Below, piece by piece: positions 1 through 9,642 of a DNA stretch of 64,000 nt. The stretch's first letter is position 1. The number at the start of each line of letters is the position of its first letter. The DNA is taken from the NCBI GenBank assembly GCA_900318335.1, contig ONKF01000011.1, positions 58,569 to 122,568 on the forward strand, read 5' to 3'. The translations under genes were made by a program, and so were the position numbers. Below the pieces are notes generated by a model. That model worked only from the letters and a program-made list of their open reading frames with translations, was not told the origin of the DNA and did no database searches. Source of the stretch: an uncultured Prevotellaceae bacterium. Its GTDB lineage: Bacteria; Bacteroidota; Bacteroidia; Bacteroidales; Muribaculaceae.

Positions 1-2026
1 GGGTGCCAATGTCAAGGCCACGCAGGTCATATTGCGTGTCGCCGTTGACGGTGATGCAGTGGTAGAGTTTGTCGGGCGCTGTCCCGAAGTAGATATTGTA
101 GCCGTAGGCTTCCTTGACGGGAGCCCACGTGATAATGGCATTGCGTGGATCTTGCTTATCGCGGTTGACACTGAAACGCTTAACTGGTGCCGGCAGGTCG
201 CCCTGGGCCAGACCGAAGACGCGCACCTCGCTCAGGCAGAAGTATCCGCCCGAGGGCATGTGCACGTTCTCGATGCGCAGGTAGCGCGTGTTGAGTGTCT
301 CGCGCAGCTCAATATAGTCATGTGGCACGTCGCGGTCATTGTCGCTCTTATCGACCACAAGGGTCCAGTGCTGGCCGTCCTCGCTGGCGAGAATGCGGTA
401 CTGGTAATAGATGTCATTGGCTCGGTTGTGCTGCACGGTCTTGTGGTCATAGTAGTTGAGCTGCAGCGCCCGCACTTGGCGCAGACCACCCAGATCCATT
501 TCTATCCATTCCTGGTTGGTGCCGCTGGCCGCACTCCAGTAGGTGCGCATGTTCTCGTCGGTGAGGCTGGCCGCTGTCAATGTGCTGTCGGTGCTCGACA
601 CGGTACAGGTCTTCCCGTGTGAGAGAAGCATCCAGCCCGTGAAGCGGTCGGCAGGATTTTTGATATCATGGTCGGCATTCCAGCACGGGTAGTCGCCAAA
701 GGCCGTAACGGTGTACATCACGCCGTCCTGGTCAAATGCGGTGGGATAAAGGCCGATGCGGCGCTCAAACTTGTACTTGAGCGAGAGCATGCAGGTGCCC
801 ACGTGCCAGTAATTGCCGTTGAGGTCTGAAAATGTGCCCCCGTGGCCCACTCCCTGGACAAATCCGCCAGGCTTGTAGCTCATGGGGTTGTGCTGCTGAT
901 AGGTGAACGGTCCTAAGGGATGGTCGCCCACATAAACGCCGTCGGCATATACCTTGAACTCGGTGCCGGGTGCCCCATACTGGAAATAGTACCGTCCGTT
1001 GTGTTTGGTCATGAAAGCACCTTCCATAAAGGGCTTGAGTGTCACTTCATCGTCGTTGTTCATCCCGAAGCGCTCCCACCCGTGTCGTTCGGGATGCAGG
1101 AGCACCAGGCCGTGAATCTTGCTGATGGGTGTGAAATCCTCGCGGCTGATTTCCACACCCTTGACGGGATACTCGTTGCTTGAGCCATAGTACTCGTAGA
1201 GCCGGCCGTCATCGTCCAGAAAAACATAGGGGTCCCACGTGGGAAGCGTGTTGCGCTCCACAGCACGGCGCCAGCGGCCGTTTTTGGGGGTGGTCGAGTA
1301 CCAGATGGGCAGTCCCTCGTAGGTGGAACCCGTGTAGAACAGGGTGTCGCCCACAACCCACGCAGCGGGAGCGCACTCGTCATCATCGGCGGGATGGCGC
1401 TGGAAAGAGGCTTGGCAGAAGTCCCAGTCACTCAGGTTGCGGGAATAGTGGAAACCACCCTGATTGGTCGAGAACAGGTAGTATTCCCCCTTGTAGGTGA
1501 GACCCATCGGGTCGGCCGACGAGCGGAAGGAACCACCCTGACGGGTGTTGTTGTTCCATGGCTCGTAGTTATAGCTGATGTTGAGAGGATTGCAATAGGT
1601 GCTGGAGGATGTGTTATGGGGGTCATACCAGCGTGTGGCCTGAGCTGGTCGGCGGGGAGGGGCGATGCTGCCGCTGTTCTTGTCGGTCATCGTGATGTTG
1701 ACCGTGTGTTGGCCGGGTTGGCGTGTGACGATGGCCATTTCCTTGCCTGGATAGTGGACACACAGGTTGGTGTCACCGTCGGTGGCCACAAGGGAGTATC
1801 GGCCCTGGGCATCGGTGTTGCTGTGGGCGGGGCTGTAAAGCCACATCACAGTGGCGCCTTCGAGTGGCATTCCCTGCTCATCGCTCACCATGCCCGACAC
1901 CTCATACTGGGAAACGACCGGGATATAGTAGTCGCTCACTTGGCCCTTGACGACCTTGACCGAGTCGGTGCTGGCGATGGCGCTCAGCGCATGACAGGTG
2001 GCTATGATGACAAGAAAACGTTTCAT
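1..2026 (-). CDS. Family 43 glycoside hydrolase with discoidin-like domain (3' end outside window)
   Basis: Open from an ATG at 2026 to the left edge with no stop, so about 675 residues are visible and the C-terminus is missing. A signal peptide (MKRFLVIIATCHALSAIAS) is followed by a carboxypeptidase-regulatory-like beta domain (EVSGMVSDEQGMPLEGATV), then a five-bladed GH43-type domain. I see the likely catalytic trio: Asp in SSADPMGL, Asp in TWDPYVFLDDDG and Glu in MEGAFMTK. After it comes an F5/8 type C (CBM32-like) segment (MDLGGLRQVRALQLNYYD, TRYLRIENV) and the start of a fibronectin-III-like region. GH43 enzymes cut arabinose- or xylose-containing glycans; the exact substrate cannot be read from sequence. 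It follows susC and susD on the same strand, behind a terminator hairpin, so it is the hydrolase of this polysaccharide locus. It acts in the periplasm or on the cell surface. Confidence 0.85.
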   Translation of the reverse strand, partial: MKRFLVIIATCHALSAIASTDSVKVVKGQVSDYYIPVVSQYEVSGMVSDEQGMPLEGATVMWLYSPAHSNTDAQGRYSLVATDGDTNLCVHYPGKEMAIVTRQPGQHTVNITMTDKNSGSIAPPRRPAQATRWYDPHNTSSSTYCNPLNISYNYEPWNNNTRQGGSFRSSADPMGLTYKGEYYLFSTNQGGFHYSRNLSDWDFCQASFQRHPADDDECAPAAWVVGDTLFYTGSTYEGLPIWYSTTPKNGRWRRAVERNTLPTWDPYVFLDDDGRLYEYYGSSNEYPVKGVEISREDFTPISKIHGLVLLHPERHGWERFGMNNDDEVTLKPFMEGAFMTKHNGRYYFQYGAPGTEFKVYADGVYVGDHPLGPFTYQQHNPMSYKPGGFVQGVGHGGTFSDLNGNYWHVGTCMLSLKYKFERRIGLYPTAFDQDGVMYTVTAFGDYPCWNADHDIKNPADRFTGWMLLSHGKTCTVSSTDSTLTAASLTDENMRTYWSAASGTNQEWIEMDLGGLRQVRALQLNYYDHKTVQHNRANDIYYQYRILASEDGQHWTLVVDKSDNDRDVPHDYIELRETLNTRYLRIENVHMPSGGYFCLSEVRVFGLAQGDLPAPVKRFSVNRDKQDPRNAIITWAPVKEAYGYNIYFGTAPDKLYHCITVNGDTQYDLRGLDIGT

Positions 2027-2040
2027 CGTCTTGATGTTAA

Positions 2041-2086
2041 AAAAGACAGGCGGGGTGTCGCCTGAGGGGTTTCACCCTGCCTGTCC
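2041..2086 (-). terminator. Terminator hairpin after susD
   Basis: GACAGGCGGGGTG at 2045-2057 pairs with CACCCTGCCTGTC at 2073-2085 (one G-U pair). On the minus strand the stem is followed by TTTTTT. It lies between the susD stop and the GH43 start, so GH43 may be transcribed less than susCD. Confidence 0.75.
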
Positions 2087-2109
2087 ACTATTATGAAAAA
2101 AATTACTAC

Positions 2110-3558
2110 TTATTCCGGCTTAGGCTCATTATTGAGCGTGGGCACGGTCTGTAACTGCGTCAAGGGGATGGGATAGTACTTCACACTCTCGGTCCATCCA
2201 GTGAGCGTGGTGGCTGCCTTCCCAGTGCGGACAAGGTCGTTGTAGCGCTCACCCCACTCACACACGAGCTCCATGCGGCGCTCGTCAAGAATTTGGTCAA
2301 CAGTGACGTTGCTGAGCGTCGGCATCTGGGCGCGGGTGCGCACCTGGTTGAAAGGCTGGTCACCGTTCTTGCCCTGGCGCACTTTAGCCTCGGCGTTGAT
2401 GAGCAGCACGTCGGCATAGCGCAGGATGCGGATGTTATTGTTCGAGCCGTACTTGGTGCGGCCGGGTGTCAGCTGGTTGGTCGGCGTGTAGGCCTTGCCA
2501 TTCCAGGTGTTGGTGTTGTTGACATTGCCCTGCAGGTTGATCTCGTCACCATCGCGGGTCGTCGTGCCGCCGACGAGGACAGAAGTCTCCAGGCGGATGG
2601 TCTCGCCACGGGCCTCTGCCCAGTTGATGAAGTTGTTGGTAATACCCACAAAGTTCCATCCACCCAGGTTACCGGGACCCTGGAACACAAACCACTGGTC
2701 GGCGTCAATCATGTCACCACTGCTCTGACCGAAGTCGGTGCACTGGCACTCCATCAGGCTCTCGTTACACAACTTGCCGGGAATCTTGAACAGGTTGTAG
2801 AAGTCACCGTAGAGCTGGAACTTGCCGCTGGCGATGATGTCGTCGGTAAGAGCCTCGGCCTGGGCATATTCACCGCGGTTCAGGCGGATCTTGGCAGCGA
2901 GGGCCTCGGCGGTATAGGCTGTGAATGCTCCTAAGTGCGAAGCCTCGTTGGGACGCACCTTGGGGCAGTTGTCGATGGCATACTGCAAGTCCTCGAGCAT
3001 GTAACGCTCAACAGCGTCCTTGGTCGAACGTGTCAGGTCACTCTGGTTGTTGTCGCGCAGGATGGTCACATCGCCAAAGGCTTGTGTCAGCCTGTAGTAA
3101 GCATATGCCCTGAGGATGCGCACCTCGCCGCAGTAGGCGCGGTAGGTAGCGCGGTCATTGTCGTTGGTGATGTGTTGGGCATAGGAGTCGAGCGATATGA
3201 GTGCGCCGTTGGCTACCTTAATCATGCCGTAATACTGGTTCCACATCTCGTTCAGACCCCAGAAGGAGTTGTCATACTTCAAGTTGCCGAAGTCCACGAG
3301 CAGACCTTGGTCATCGACACGTCCACTCCACACGTCACCATCGCGCACGATGGTCAAGGGCCAAATCACCCAGTGCATGCCACCGGTGCGCAACTTGGCA
3401 TAAACGCCCGACACGGGCATGTACATCTCGCTGGTCTTGGTGTAATCGACATCCGACTCGGGCAATGTGCTCTCGGGCAGAATGTCCATCCAGTCGTTGC
3501 AGGAGGTGGCTCCCACCATCAGCAGACCTGCAATCATGATATATTTGAGAAATTTCAT
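2110..3558 (-). CDS. susD: SusD/RagB family nutrient-binding outer-membrane lipoprotein
   Basis: 482 residues. I start at ATG 3558 (MKFLKYIMIAGLLMVGATSC) because it gives a lipoprotein signal peptide with the lipobox Cys at residue 20; a longer frame upstream would hide it. The family binds the glycan on the cell surface and caps the partner SusC channel. Supporting features are the alpha-helical TPR-like middle (YCGEVRILRAYAYYRL, AKIRLNRGEYAQAEAL), typical of SusD, and the C-terminal SusD signature (LRYADVLLINAEAKVRQG, ILDERRMELVCEWGERYNDL). It starts 39 bases downstream of the susC stop, so the two are co-transcribed. Length fits the family. Substrate unknown. Confidence 0.96.
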   Translation of the reverse strand: MKFLKYIMIAGLLMVGATSCNDWMDILPESTLPESDVDYTKTSEMYMPVSGVYAKLRTGGMHWVIWPLTIVRDGDVWSGRVDDQGLLVDFGNLKYDNSFWGLNEMWNQYYGMIKVANGALISLDSYAQHITNDNDRATYRAYCGEVRILRAYAYYRLTQAFGDVTILRDNNQSDLTRSTKDAVERYMLEDLQYAIDNCPKVRPNEASHLGAFTAYTAEALAAKIRLNRGEYAQAEALTDDIIASGKFQLYGDFYNLFKIPGKLCNESLMECQCTDFGQSSGDMIDADQWFVFQGPGNLGGWNFVGITNNFINWAEARGETIRLETSVLVGGTTTRDGDEINLQGNVNNTNTWNGKAYTPTNQLTPGRTKYGSNNNIRILRYADVLLINAEAKVRQGKNGDQPFNQVRTRAQMPTLSNVTVDQILDERRMELVCEWGERYNDLVRTGKAATTLTGWTESVKYYPIPLTQLQTVPTLNNEPKPE

Positions 3559-3597
3559 TGTCGTTATGTTTTTAGTTATTAATGGTAATTGTCTCAT

Positions 3598-6500
3598 TTA
3601 GAAGTCGATGGTTACACCAAAGGTGTAGGTCGATGTCAGCGGGTAAACCTCGGTGTCCCAGCCCTCGGGGTCACTCAACTCGGGAGTGAAGCTGTTGGCC
3701 TTGAACAGGGTGAGGGGACGGTCGGCTGTGGCACTCAGGCGCAGCGAGGGCAGAGTGTAGCTGCCCATCTTGATGTTCCTGAAGGTGTAGCCCAGGGTCA
3801 CATTCTGGATGCGGAAGAAGTCGGCGTCCTCAACGAAGAAGGAGTTCACACGCTGGTCACTCACGTTCCAGGAACGTACCCAACCCTCGGCCGAGGGATA
3901 CTTGTTGGTCGAGCCGGGACCGGTCCAGCGGTTGGCCACCTGGTCGTGGTCGAAGTTGTAGTTGGACTGGGCATAGCGCAATGCACGCTTGCGGTTGTAC
4001 ATCTGGGCACCGGCGTTGCCATAGGTGGTCAATGCGAAGTCCAGATTCTTCCACTGGAAGCCCAGGTTGATGCTATAGATGAAGTTGGGCAGATAGGAAC
4101 CCAGGGTGGTGCGGTCCTCGCCGTCAACGATACCGTCACCGTTCAGGTCCTTGTACTTGAAGTCACCAGGCTTCAGTCCGTTGGCGATAGCGGTCTTGTC
4201 GCTGGCGCACTCTTGCTCGGTCTGGTAGATGCCGTCAACAACGTAGCCGTAGAACGAATTCATCTCCTTGCCGACAAACTGGTAGGTCTTGCCTCCGGCG
4301 ATGTAGGGGTTGCCGGCCAGGTCCTTCACTTCGTTCTTGAGGTAGGACAGGTTGGCTCCGATGTAGTACTTGAAGTCGGTACCGATGCGGTCGGCCCAGT
4401 TGATGCTCACGTCAACACCGGTGTTGAGAATCTTACCGATATTCTGTAACAGCGTGCCGTTCTCGAAGGGCAGGCGCGGAGCGATAACGGCCTTGCGGGT
4501 CATGCGATAGAACCAGTCGATGTCAACACTCAGACGGTTGCGCAGGGTGGCGAACTCGACGCCGACGTTGGTCTCGTCAACAACCTCCCACTTCAGGTTG
4601 GTGAAATAACTGTTGTTCTGGAAGCCGGCGATGGTGGCGTTGCCATATACACCCGATGTCCACTGGCCAGTGGCTACTGAGCGGAAACCGTCGCTGGCGG
4701 GAACGGCGTTGTTACCCAGGCGACCCCAACTGGCGCGCCACTTCAGGTAATCAACCACGTTCTGGTTGGCCATGAAGTCCTCTTTGGACATCACCCAAGC
4801 GACACCGAACGAGGGGTAGTAGCCCCAAGTCTCCTGGTATTTGCTCGTACCATCGGCACGGAAGGTGGCCATCAGCAGGTACTTGCCCATGTAGTCATAG
4901 TTGATGCGGCCAAAGTAGCTGTTGCTGCGGTAGCGCGTGCCACCGTCGCTGGCGCGACGGCTGTCGCTGTCGGTGCTGATGCCGATGTACTTGTAGGCGT
5001 CATCGCCGTCAACGATGCCGTAGCCGATGCCGTACAGGAAGTGATACTTGTCCTCGCGCAGCGAGTGACCCAGCATCACGCCCAGGTTGTGGTCACCGAA
5101 GGTGTCCTTGTAGGTCAGCACGTTGTCCCAGATCCAGTTGTTGTAAGTGGATTCGGTCTTGCTCACCCATGACTTGTCGTTGCGCTGGTTGCTGCTCACG
5201 TAGAACTCGGGCATGTAAGTGCGGTTGTGGATGGCCGAGTAGTCATAGGCATAGCTGGTCCTAAAGTTCAACTTGGTGGGAATGAAAGTGATCTGAGCAT
5301 AGAAGTTGGTCAGATACTTGTTGATCTCGTTCTGGCTGTTCTGGTAGTTAGCCGTGGCGACAGGGTTGTAGAAGTTGTTGGTGAAGCCTACCGACTCGGG
5401 CGAACCGTAGTGAGTGGGGTAGGTGGCATCGTTCTTCTCGTCCATCACGGGATAGATGCCGGGGGCATTAAAGGCCTGCTGCCAAGCCGCATTGTTGGGC
5501 GTGCGCTGTTTACCCTTGGAGAAGATGCCGTTGAAGCCGACTTTCAGCCAGCTTGTGGCCTCGTAGTCGAGGGCGGCACGGAAGTTCATGCGGTTGTAGT
5601 AGTTTTTCACGTTCATGACACCGTCCTGATGCAGGTAGTTGATACCCAGCGAGTAGGTGGCCTTCTCGCCACCGCCGGTAATGGTCAGGCTGTGGTCGGT
5701 GATGGCTGCGGTGCGCAGCAGTTCCTTGTACCAGTCGGTATTGGAGCCATAGGTCCACTGGTGGAAGTCGCTGTTTGCATAGCTGCCGCCATAACGGTCA
5801 ATCGAGGCCTTCATCGTCGATACATAGGCATCGTAGTTGGCCTCCATCAGCATGGTGGCATACTCGCTCGAGTTGGCCATCTTCAGCACGTTGGTGGCCT
5901 TCTGGATACCATAGTAGCCGTTGTAGGTAATCTTGGCGGGCTGGTTCTTGTTACCGTGCTTGGTGGTGATGAGGACAACACCATTGGCGGCGCGCACACC
6001 ATAGATGGCGGCTGCCGATGCGTCTTTCAGCACCGACATGTCGGCGATGTCATTGGCATTCAGGAAGTCGATGTTGTCATAGAACATGCCGTCAACAACA
6101 TACAGCGGGCTGCCGCTCGTGAACGAGCCGTTACCGCGGATGTGTACCTTGGGACCCTCACCGGGGGTACCGCTGTTGACAACGTTCACACCGGCTACCT
6201 TGCCCTGCATTGCGGCCATGGGTGATGCCGTGGGCACTGCCAGCAGCTCCTCGCCCTTGACAACGGCAATGGGAGCCGTCAAGTCCTTGGCCTGGGCTGA
6301 ACCGTAACCGATCACGACAACCTCGTCCAGGTTGCGCACGTCGTCCATCAGCTGAACATTCATCACGTCGCTGGCTTCCATCTCCACGGCTTGCATACCC
6401 ATGAAGGTGAATTTCAGCACTGCCCCGTCGGGCACATTGGCAATCTCAAAATTGCCGTCAAAGTCGGTGACAGCCCCCATCGTGGTCCCCAGGACCTTGA

Positions 6501-6621
6501 CGGTGGCGCCAATCACGGGCTCGTTGACCTGGTCAACGACCGTACCTCTTACCGTGCGTGCCTGCAAACCCGTCAGGGCGCAGGTCACCATGAGTAAAAG
6601 CATTAGGATTCTTCTTTTCAT
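3598..6621 (-). CDS. susC: SusC/RagA family TonB-dependent outer-membrane receptor
   Basis: 1007 residues. A signal peptide (MKRRILMLLLMVTCALTGLQA) precedes a carboxypeptidase-regulatory-like domain (RTVRGTVVDQVNEPVIGATV), the SusC linker (NLDEVVVIGYGSAQAKDLT), the plug domain (VHIRGNGSF, LYVVDGMFYDNI, VLKDASAAAIYGVRAANGVV) and a 22-strand-type beta barrel ending in TFGVTIDF. It imports oligosaccharides across the outer membrane using TonB energy, together with SusD directly downstream. A perfect Bacteroidetes promoter lies at 6671-6702. No anti-sigma, ECF sigma or hybrid two-component regulator is seen next to it, so how the locus is induced is not visible here. Confidence 0.97.
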   Translation of the reverse strand: MKRRILMLLLMVTCALTGLQARTVRGTVVDQVNEPVIGATVKVLGTTMGAVTDFDGNFEIANVPDGAVLKFTFMGMQAVEMEASDVMNVQLMDDVRNLDEVVVIGYGSAQAKDLTAPIAVVKGEELLAVPTASPMAAMQGKVAGVNVVNSGTPGEGPKVHIRGNGSFTSGSPLYVVDGMFYDNIDFLNANDIADMSVLKDASAAAIYGVRAANGVVLITTKHGNKNQPAKITYNGYYGIQKATNVLKMANSSEYATMLMEANYDAYVSTMKASIDRYGGSYANSDFHQWTYGSNTDWYKELLRTAAITDHSLTITGGGEKATYSLGINYLHQDGVMNVKNYYNRMNFRAALDYEATSWLKVGFNGIFSKGKQRTPNNAAWQQAFNAPGIYPVMDEKNDATYPTHYGSPESVGFTNNFYNPVATANYQNSQNEINKYLTNFYAQITFIPTKLNFRTSYAYDYSAIHNRTYMPEFYVSSNQRNDKSWVSKTESTYNNWIWDNVLTYKDTFGDHNLGVMLGHSLREDKYHFLYGIGYGIVDGDDAYKYIGISTDSDSRRASDGGTRYRSNSYFGRINYDYMGKYLLMATFRADGTSKYQETWGYYPSFGVAWVMSKEDFMANQNVVDYLKWRASWGRLGNNAVPASDGFRSVATGQWTSGVYGNATIAGFQNNSYFTNLKWEVVDETNVGVEFATLRNRLSVDIDWFYRMTRKAVIAPRLPFENGTLLQNIGKILNTGVDVSINWADRIGTDFKYYIGANLSYLKNEVKDLAGNPYIAGGKTYQFVGKEMNSFYGYVVDGIYQTEQECASDKTAIANGLKPGDFKYKDLNGDGIVDGEDRTTLGSYLPNFIYSINLGFQWKNLDFALTTYGNAGAQMYNRKRALRYAQSNYNFDHDQVANRWTGPGSTNKYPSAEGWVRSWNVSDQRVNSFFVEDADFFRIQNVTLGYTFRNIKMGSYTLPSLRLSATADRPLTLFKANSFTPELSDPEGWDTEVYPLTSTYTFGVTIDF

Positions 6622-6670
6622 TAGCGTTGTATTAAAAGGTTAATAAAAATAGTAGTCACTCATTTATTGG

Positions 6671-6702
6671 CAAATGTACAACACTCTTTCTTTTTTACCA
6701 AA
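6671..6702 (-). promoter_or_regulatory. Promoter of susC-susD
   Basis: On the minus strand TTTG (6699-6702) is followed after exactly 20 bases by TACATTTG (6671-6678). This matches the Bacteroidetes primary-sigma consensus TTTG-N19-21-TAnnTTTG. It lies 50 bases upstream of the susC start codon. Confidence 0.75.
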
Positions 6703-7021
6703 TTTTGGGCACTTATCTATATTGAAAAGAAGGTTTCCCTAAAGTTTTTATTATTACTGATAGTGATAATGTGGTAAATTTGGTTCTTCATGTAACCATG
6801 TGGTTAATGTCTTGGCAATAAAGTGGCTGTGTCATAATTCATTTGTCACCAATTGAATCGCGCTTCGCACGAGAAATTAAACAAAATTATAAATACAATT
6901 AAATAAAAATGTTGTCTTATTTAATTTTTATAAAAATATTTTGCTTGATTTCTCGGCCGCAAGGCCGATTAAAGATCTGGAGGCATATCATGACACCGCT
7001 TCAATAGGCTGGTGCCGATGG
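6703..7021. other. Non-coding AT-rich spacer
   Basis: No convincing gene on either strand. It holds a small hairpin (TCGGCC 6953-6958, loop gcaa, GGCCGA 6963-6968) just past the end of the patatin gene, perhaps its terminator, although no good T-run follows. The rest is A+T-rich spacer upstream of the susC promoter. Confidence 0.5.
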
Positions 7022-8716
7022 CTATCTGGGTAACATGCATTTGGGGTCCTCGAGGAAGCGCGACCAGAACTCGAGCAGACGGGGCTCAAGCTCGATTAGG
7101 GTGTCGTGGCCCTCATTGAGGTTGGCCGTGGTCTCGTCATTCTCCTTGGCCTTCTTGATTCGCCTGATGTAACTAAGCAGCTTGTAACAGATGGTGAATT
7201 GTCCGGTGGCGAACAGCGCCTCGGGCATTCCTGCCTTCTTGTCCTTCGGGGTGAACCATAGTGTGGTTCCCATGCTGGCGGCTTGAGTGCTGATCTCCTG
7301 CATTTTTTTGTTAGGCGCTTTTATCGTTCTCGGTTCCTTTTCTTCGTTCTTCTTTTTCTCGTCATCGCTTTCCTCACTCTCGACCTCGCTCAGGGCATAG
7401 ACCGTGTTGGTGATGACCCGGTTTTTCCAGTCTTTGTCTTGATAGATGCTGGAATAGGAAAGACTGCGCAATCTCTTAAGGAAAACCTCACTGCTCATCA
7501 AGATGAGCGACTTGGCACGGTTGACCAGCAGACTGCCGGCAGTGGCAAACTTCAGGTGGCTGATGAATCGGGCCCTGTCGCCGATGAAGGTCTTTCCGAT
7601 GGCACTGTACATCTTTTTCTTCATCAGGTAACCGGCGAGATTCAATACTCCGACAATGGCAAGGATGACCGTCATGAAACCTGTCCAGAAATCGCTGTCT
7701 TTTACCAGGGCGAGGGTAAACAGTGCCAGGATGACACCTCCAGCGATGAGGTTGTAGTTGCGCAACCTCCCGATGGTGAGCTTGCCCATGGTCTTGATCT
7801 GCTTGCTCGGCTTGTAGGATTCCTTCATGTAGGGGCTGGCCACATCGCTGACGATGAGCAGGTCTAATGCCTTGTCGTTGCGGATCCTGTCTTGACGGTG
7901 CTTGTGCAAGTGTTTCTCGGACATCAGGATTGACTCAATGCCTTGGTTGTCCGAGATGCCGCCATCCATGAGTCCAATCCCTGGCTTATATTTTTCAGCA
8001 ATTTCAGGGTGCGTCTTGGCGAGCTTGAAGTCGTCGGGGAACATCATCGGCTCAAATCCGCTTGGGAAACACGACGAGCAAGCCAGAGCCTCGCCGGGTG
8101 TAATGTAGTGGGCATCGTCGCGGTTGATGCGGTTCTCGTTGTTGCCAAACATGGGATAAGACAATCTGACCCTCTTCTTTTTCTGCTCTTTGCCATCTGA
8201 TTGTGTGGATGGCTCCACTTCGGTGGTCCACTTTGTGGTTTCTCCTGAGCACAAGCGGAATCTGAACGGCAAGGAGGTCTCAAAGTCGGTCGCCAGGGCC
8301 GTGTAGTCCTTGACGGGAATCTTGTCAAAATTGTCGATGATGACACCCAGTTCCTTGTTGTCAAAGAGATATTCGTCATAGATCTGGGACATGATCTTGA
8401 TTGCTGACAACTCGGGGTTTGCCTTCTGGTCGCCGATGCGTCCCATGGCGATGTCCACAAGGTCCTGGTTTTTCAGGAAATCGAACACCTCCTTGACCAT
8501 CTCTTCAACAGGTTGGTCTTGAGCCTTGGCGAGCATGTATTTCATCGCCGGGATGGTGCCACCCGATACCGAGGAGAGGGCCACCACGCAATCAAGCAAC
8601 GTGTTACCGTCGTCAAGCTTTACCGCATTCAGAAAAGACAGAACGCCCAAATCAAAGGTTGCCGCCCTGTAACCGCCACCCGAGAAAGACAAGCCTATGA
8701 TAGGTTTTTTCATCAT
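7022..8716 (-). CDS. Patatin/cPLA2-like phospholipase with membrane segments
   Basis: 564 residues from ATG 8716 (MMKKPIIGLSFSGGGYRAA); a longer frame would need a TTG start. The opening GLSFSGGGYRAATFDLG is the glycine-rich oxyanion motif, nearer to cytosolic PLA2 (GGGYRA) than to plant patatin. The nucleophile is probably Ser51 in SSVSGGT, with the dyad Asp in GLMDGGISDNQG. So an acyl-lipid hydrolase is likely. Unusually, two hydrophobic spans sit in the middle (YNLIAGGVILALFTLALV and FMTVILAIVGVLNLAGYLM), followed by a charged region (SEESDDEKKKNEEKEP). There is no signal peptide, so it is probably held in the inner membrane with a cytoplasmic catalytic part. It lies downstream of the radical SAM/precursor pair on the same strand, 218 bases away. 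No CD-NTase or other defence gene is beside it. Confidence 0.8.
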   Translation of the reverse strand: MMKKPIIGLSFSGGGYRAATFDLGVLSFLNAVKLDDGNTLLDCVVALSSVSGGTIPAMKYMLAKAQDQPVEEMVKEVFDFLKNQDLVDIAMGRIGDQKANPELSAIKIMSQIYDEYLFDNKELGVIIDNFDKIPVKDYTALATDFETSLPFRFRLCSGETTKWTTEVEPSTQSDGKEQKKKRVRLSYPMFGNNENRINRDDAHYITPGEALACSSCFPSGFEPMMFPDDFKLAKTHPEIAEKYKPGIGLMDGGISDNQGIESILMSEKHLHKHRQDRIRNDKALDLLIVSDVASPYMKESYKPSKQIKTMGKLTIGRLRNYNLIAGGVILALFTLALVKDSDFWTGFMTVILAIVGVLNLAGYLMKKKMYSAIGKTFIGDRARFISHLKFATAGSLLVNRAKSLILMSSEVFLKRLRSLSYSSIYQDKDWKNRVITNTVYALSEVESEESDDEKKKNEEKEPRTIKAPNKKMQEISTQAASMGTTLWFTPKDKKAGMPEALFATGQFTICYKLLSYIRRIKKAKENDETTANLNEGHDTLIELEPRLLEFWSRFLEDPKCMLPR

Positions 8717-8934
8717 CGCAATTCTGTTTAGAGTCAATAAATAAGGGTCAGTATAATGCGCATATCATTGATTTTTAGCAACTTGTAGCGAGTTGTCCAT
8801 TAAATGCCATGCACAATGTATTGGCAAATATAGCTATTATTCACCAAACAAACAAGCTTTCCCCCGTGCAGACAAGGAAATTGGGCCAGCATGATTCATG
8901 CCAGGCCCGTCGGCAGGATTAAGAATGCGGTCGC

Positions 8935-9597
8935 TTAATCCCAGAGGGCTTTTAACTTGATAATATAGTCTGAAATGAGACGCAGCGTGTTGAGCTGGCC
9001 TTTGAGGCGGAATCGATGGTGGGACACTTCTACGCCAAAGCAGTCCTCGATTTCGGCCTTGAGCGCCTTCAATTGTTCCTCATCCATTCCTATTTCATGA
9101 GTGAGGTCACTGTCGGGTGAAAACAGGATGCCTCTATTGTCGGCATCAATCAGCTGGGCAGTGTACTCCATGAGGTACTCCAGGCAGGACATTGTAACCG
9201 TCTCAGAATTCGGCAACGTTACAATAACAACAGGTGGTTCGGGTTTTGGGGCACTGGGTCGTGAAGGATAAGGGATGGAAGGGCGTGGCACGCCATACAT
9301 TGTTACGTGTTGATTGGACCCGCAGGGTGCGCCATACCTCGTCGCGTGTTGGGGTTGATTTCGGGCTAAGTCTTCATACCTCTGTATATAATCCGGCTGC
9401 TGCATGGCATATAGTTCGTCAAAACTATAAGTATTGCCGTCGATGGCGACCACCTCGGCAGCAGTGATTGCGGCATTGGGCTCTGGTGTGGGCGAATATG
9501 AGGGAGTGGCTGTGACAAAACCCGGCGTTAGCCCGGCGGCAACAACGGCACCCACCGCAGTGAGTCTTTTTTTCCCTTTATGTTTGTTTTTCATCAT
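8935..9597 (-). CDS. Candidate radical-SAM target: secreted protein with YGxP motifs and an ACP-like domain
   Basis: 220 residues; starts at tandem ATGs (9597 or 9594). Residues 1-30 (KKRLTAVGAVVAAGLTPGFV) are a signal-like hydrophobic stretch without a lipobox Cys. Residues 40-66 (PNAAITAAEVVAIDGNTYSF) look like a conserved leader. Residues 86-114 carry RYGAPCG and MYGVPRP, echoing the YGxP motifs of Bacteroidales proteins paired with radical SAM enzymes, then a proline-rich linker. Residues 136-217 resemble an acyl carrier protein: LTHEIGMDEEQLKALKAEIE and FGVEV and TLRLISDYI align with ACP LGADSL, the recognition helix and the final helix. The phosphopantetheine serine is replaced by Glu173, so the domain cannot carry that arm. 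It starts 45 bases after the radical SAM stop, hence one operon. Function unknown; modification by the neighbour is inference. Confidence 0.6.
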   Translation of the reverse strand: MMKNKHKGKKRLTAVGAVVAAGLTPGFVTATPSYSPTPEPNAAITAAEVVAIDGNTYSFDELYAMQQPDYIQRYEDLARNQPQHATRYGAPCGSNQHVTMYGVPRPSIPYPSRPSAPKPEPPVVIVTLPNSETVTMSCLEYLMEYTAQLIDADNRGILFSPDSDLTHEIGMDEEQLKALKAEIEDCFGVEVSHHRFRLKGQLNTLRLISDYIIKLKALWD

Positions 9598-9642
9598 GAG
9601 ATAATGGTTAGAGTGTTATATCCTTTTGACTCTGAAATCGTT

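Noticed and set aside
3589-6225. Long frames on the plus strand opposite susC and susD
   Set aside because: Valine/glycine-rich mirror images caused by the GC-biased codon use of the real genes; no start context or homology.
7022-8716. Patatin as a CBASS (CapV-like) effector
   Set aside because: No CD-NTase or accessory gene nearby, and the membrane spans do not fit CapV.
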